The notes below the pieces were generated by a model. It had not been told where the DNA came from and did no database searches. It was given only the letters and a program-made list of their open reading frames with translations. Below are positions 5,039 to 6,327 of a DNA stretch of 6,327 nucleotides, in pieces. The stretch lies in NCBI GenBank assembly GCA_015222355.1, contig JADFVC010000294.1, positions 1 to 6,327 on the forward strand. Reading direction: 5' to 3'. The translations under genes were made by a program, and so were the position numbers. This DNA comes from Chloroflexota bacterium (GTDB lineage: Bacteria; Desulfobacterota; Desulfuromonadia; Desulfuromonadales; Geopsychrobacteraceae). The stretch's first letter is position 1, and each line of letters opens with the position of its first letter.

Positions 5039-5977
5039 TTAAAAGCGCCGGGCCTTCACCATTTCCTGAGTGAAAACCTTCGGTGCCGGAACCGGAACAA
5101 TGCCGTCGACACCAAGCCGTAACAGCTTCGGTGCCAGGATATTCAGTTCGGATTCCCGAATCACCACCGCAACACTGCGCCAGGCCTCATCAACCACTGG
5201 GCTGACCGTCGGCGAGACCACCGAAGGCAGCATCTGCTCAACTTCGCTCAGCACCGCCGTCGGCACATCCATAAAAACCATATAAACCGGCTCCCGCTCC
5301 GCCTGCAGTACGGCATCGATACAGATGCGGATATCTTCCATCTTCTCCAGTTTGGCAGCATCTTTGATGGCTTTCCGGTTGGCAATCAGCTGCGGGTTGG
5401 AGGTAAAAAGTTCTGCAACAATGATGTTGCCGTTGGCTTTCAACGTTGCACCGGTTTCGGTGATATCGGTAAAGGCATCCGACTCCCCCATCATCACCTT
5501 GGCTTCGGTTTTCCCCTCACTGCGCAGAATTTGGATATCTTCAACACCATAAAGTTCGGCCATCCGCCGTTTGGTCAAATTCGGCAGTTCCGTGGCGATA
5601 ATCTTGCCCTTACAGTCTTCCGGCGTTTCGATTCCCATCTCCGGGCGGGTCGCCAGAACCAGGCGGGACGGCTGATTGGTGTACTTGGAAAAAATAAAAT
5701 CCCCGAGCACTTCGACCTGATCTTCCATCCCGGCCTCAAAGATGTAATCCTTGCCGGTAATCCCACAATCGACGATACCGTCCCTGACCTTCTGCGGCAT
5801 CTCCTTACGATCCAGCACCCGGAAAACCACGTCTTTGTCATAGGGACCGGTCAATTCATACTGCCGCCCTTTTTTCAAGGGTCGACCGGACTTTGCCAAT
5901 AATCGTAAAACCTGTTCGTTGAGACTTCCTGACGGAATCCCGAAATAAAGCACTCCCTCTTTTTTCCCGTAAGACAT
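5039..5977 (-). CDS. hisG: ATP phosphoribosyltransferase, long form
   Basis: HisG joins ATP and PRPP to phosphoribosyl-ATP, the committed first step of histidine synthesis and the usual target of feedback inhibition by histidine. The 312 residues fit the long, self-sufficient form with a C-terminal ACT-like regulatory domain (about 215-305), so no HisZ partner is needed. Key features are FGIPSGSL near the start (12-19), DCGITGKDYI (70-79), ATELPNLT (128-135) and the PRPP-binding segment DAFTDITETGATLKANG (167-183). The start was set at ATG 5975-5977, which has AAGGA about nine bases upstream and gives the normal family N-terminus (MSYGKKEGVLYFGIPSGSL). The frame extends 28 codons further to a TTG, but that stretch crosses a perfect hairpin and has no HisG character. 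Confidence 0.96.
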   Translation of the reverse strand: MSYGKKEGVLYFGIPSGSLNEQVLRLLAKSGRPLKKGRQYELTGPYDKDVVFRVLDRKEMPQKVRDGIVDCGITGKDYIFEAGMEDQVEVLGDFIFSKYTNQPSRLVLATRPEMGIETPEDCKGKIIATELPNLTKRRMAELYGVEDIQILRSEGKTEAKVMMGESDAFTDITETGATLKANGNIIVAELFTSNPQLIANRKAIKDAAKLEKMEDIRICIDAVLQAEREPVYMVFMDVPTAVLSEVEQMLPSVVSPTVSPVVDEAWRSVAVVIRESELNILAPKLLRLGVDGIVPVPAPKVFTQEMVKARRF

Positions 5978-6029
5978 AACAATCTTTCCTTTGTCAGTAT
6001 GCGTTCCAAACAGCTGTGTTTCTGTTCCC

Positions 6030-6047
6030 CGGCAAATCAATTTGCCG
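6030..6047. promoter_or_regulatory. Inverted repeat in the hisG leader, possible operator
   Basis: CGGCAAA, four-base loop TCAA, TTTGCCG: a perfect 7-bp inverted repeat. It lies directly downstream of the predicted -10 element, a common position for an operator, and about 50 bases before the hisG start. No known regulator site is recognised, and there is no His-rich leader peptide, so classical his attenuation is unlikely. Confidence 0.35.
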
Positions 6048-6048
6048 C

Positions 6049-6077
6049 ATTCTGCCAACAACCCGGCAAAACATCAA
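6049..6077 (-). promoter_or_regulatory. Sigma-70-type promoter candidate for hisG-hisI
   Basis: On the minus strand TTGATG (complement of 6072-6077) and CAGAAT (complement of 6049-6054) are 17 bases apart; each matches its consensus at four of six positions. The start of transcription would fall in the inverted repeat at 6030-6047, leaving a leader of about 60 bases. The -35 element overlaps the edge of the dispersed repeat copy. Confidence 0.35.
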
Positions 6078-6095
6078 ACTTTTTGCGAGTGCATC
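6078..6095 (+). repeat. Short dispersed repeat, copy 2
   Basis: ACTTTTTGCGAGTGCATC differs from the copy at 2988-3005 at two positions and has the same orientation. It lies just upstream of the hisG promoter candidate. Confidence 0.5.
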
Positions 6096-6170
6096 ATAAT
6101 TTGAATCTCAGAATAAACCCTGACCCTATTGTTCCTGAATTCAGCGGATGGTTCCACCCGTTCAACCGAT

Positions 6171-6200
6171 AAAAAAAGGGCAAGACATTTCGTCTCCCCG
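6171..6200 (-). terminator. Rho-independent terminator for a gene beyond the right edge
   Basis: On the minus strand GGGGAGAC, loop GAAAT and GTCTTGCCC form a stem with one small internal loop, followed at once by seven T (complement of 6171-6177). It would end a minus-strand transcript entering from the right and so separate it from hisG. Confidence 0.55.
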
Positions 6201-6327
6201 ATTATCAGCAACAGGAAGCAACCCATAATAGCTAAAAAAAGCGTAACTGTTCAGCAAGATGTGTTGGTGATGCCCATGGAAAGGGTGTCTGTCGCCCGGA
6301 TGGCGACAGTCAAGCCCCAAGGATGGG
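6201..6327. other. Right-edge intergenic DNA with a strong hairpin
   Basis: No gene is visible on either strand. CTGTCGCC (6289-6296) and GGCGACAG (6302-6309) form a perfect 8-bp stem with loop CGGAT. A run of seven A at 6234-6240 (T on the minus strand) lies too far from the stem for a standard terminator. It could be a REP-like palindrome or the end of a mobile element cut by the window. Confidence 0.4.

Noticed and set aside
5978..6061. Extended N-terminus of HisG starting at a TTG
   Set aside because: The extra 28 residues have no HisG character, cover a perfect inverted repeat, and the ATG at 5977 has its own ribosome binding site and gives the normal family start.
6244..6255. Similarity of AACTGTTCAGCA to ACAGTTCAGCAG at 1000-1011 as IS-like ends
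   Set aside because: Only about eight consecutive bases are shared, which is expected by chance in a window of this size.

Overview
The window reads as a stretch of a Gram-negative bacterial chromosome, most likely a deltaproteobacterium of the Desulfuromonas/Geobacter type. That placement is inferred from the Fis-like C-terminus at the left edge, the long-form HisG, the monofunctional HisI, and a DnaB carrying a small Cys/His-rich insert; no 16S or other decisive marker is present.

Layout. (1) 3-164 (+): the C-terminal end of a Fis-type helix-turn-helix protein, cut by the window edge. (2) About 210-430: remnant of an IS200/IS605-family insertion sequence on the minus strand. It keeps a frameshifted, truncated tnpA start, a 5' leader hairpin that would hide the ribosome binding site, and the left-end hairpin. 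(3) 472-999 (+): an AT-rich gene for a four-helix membrane protein with a VanZ-like residue pattern. (4) 1000-1382: no gene, but several inverted repeats and a good promoter candidate. (5) 1383-1904 and 1968-2846 (+): two exported or membrane-anchored coiled-coil proteins that look like distant paralogues. The second continues into a complete Hint (intein/Hedgehog-type autoprocessing) domain followed by only seven residues. (6) 2906-2982: two back-to-back perfect hairpins, the first a bidirectional terminator between converging genes. (7) 3116-5977 (-): hisG, then hisI, a terminator, then dnaB. (8) 5978-6327: hisG leader and promoter candidate, a terminator for a gene lying further right, and a strong hairpin at the edge.

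How it fits together. The minus-strand block is core genome: HisG performs step 1 and HisI step 3 of histidine synthesis, and DnaB is the replication-fork helicase. Regions 2 to 5 look accessory: they are visibly more AT-rich than the his/dnaB block, sit beside an IS scar and encode lineage-specific proteins. The best candidate for something undescribed is the 1383-2846 pair: an exported coiled-coil protein with a self-processing Hint domain at its end but no toxin or other cargo behind it, preceded by a paralogue that stops close to where the Hint domain would begin, all downstream of a hairpin-rich non-coding stretch. Its function cannot be read from sequence alone.
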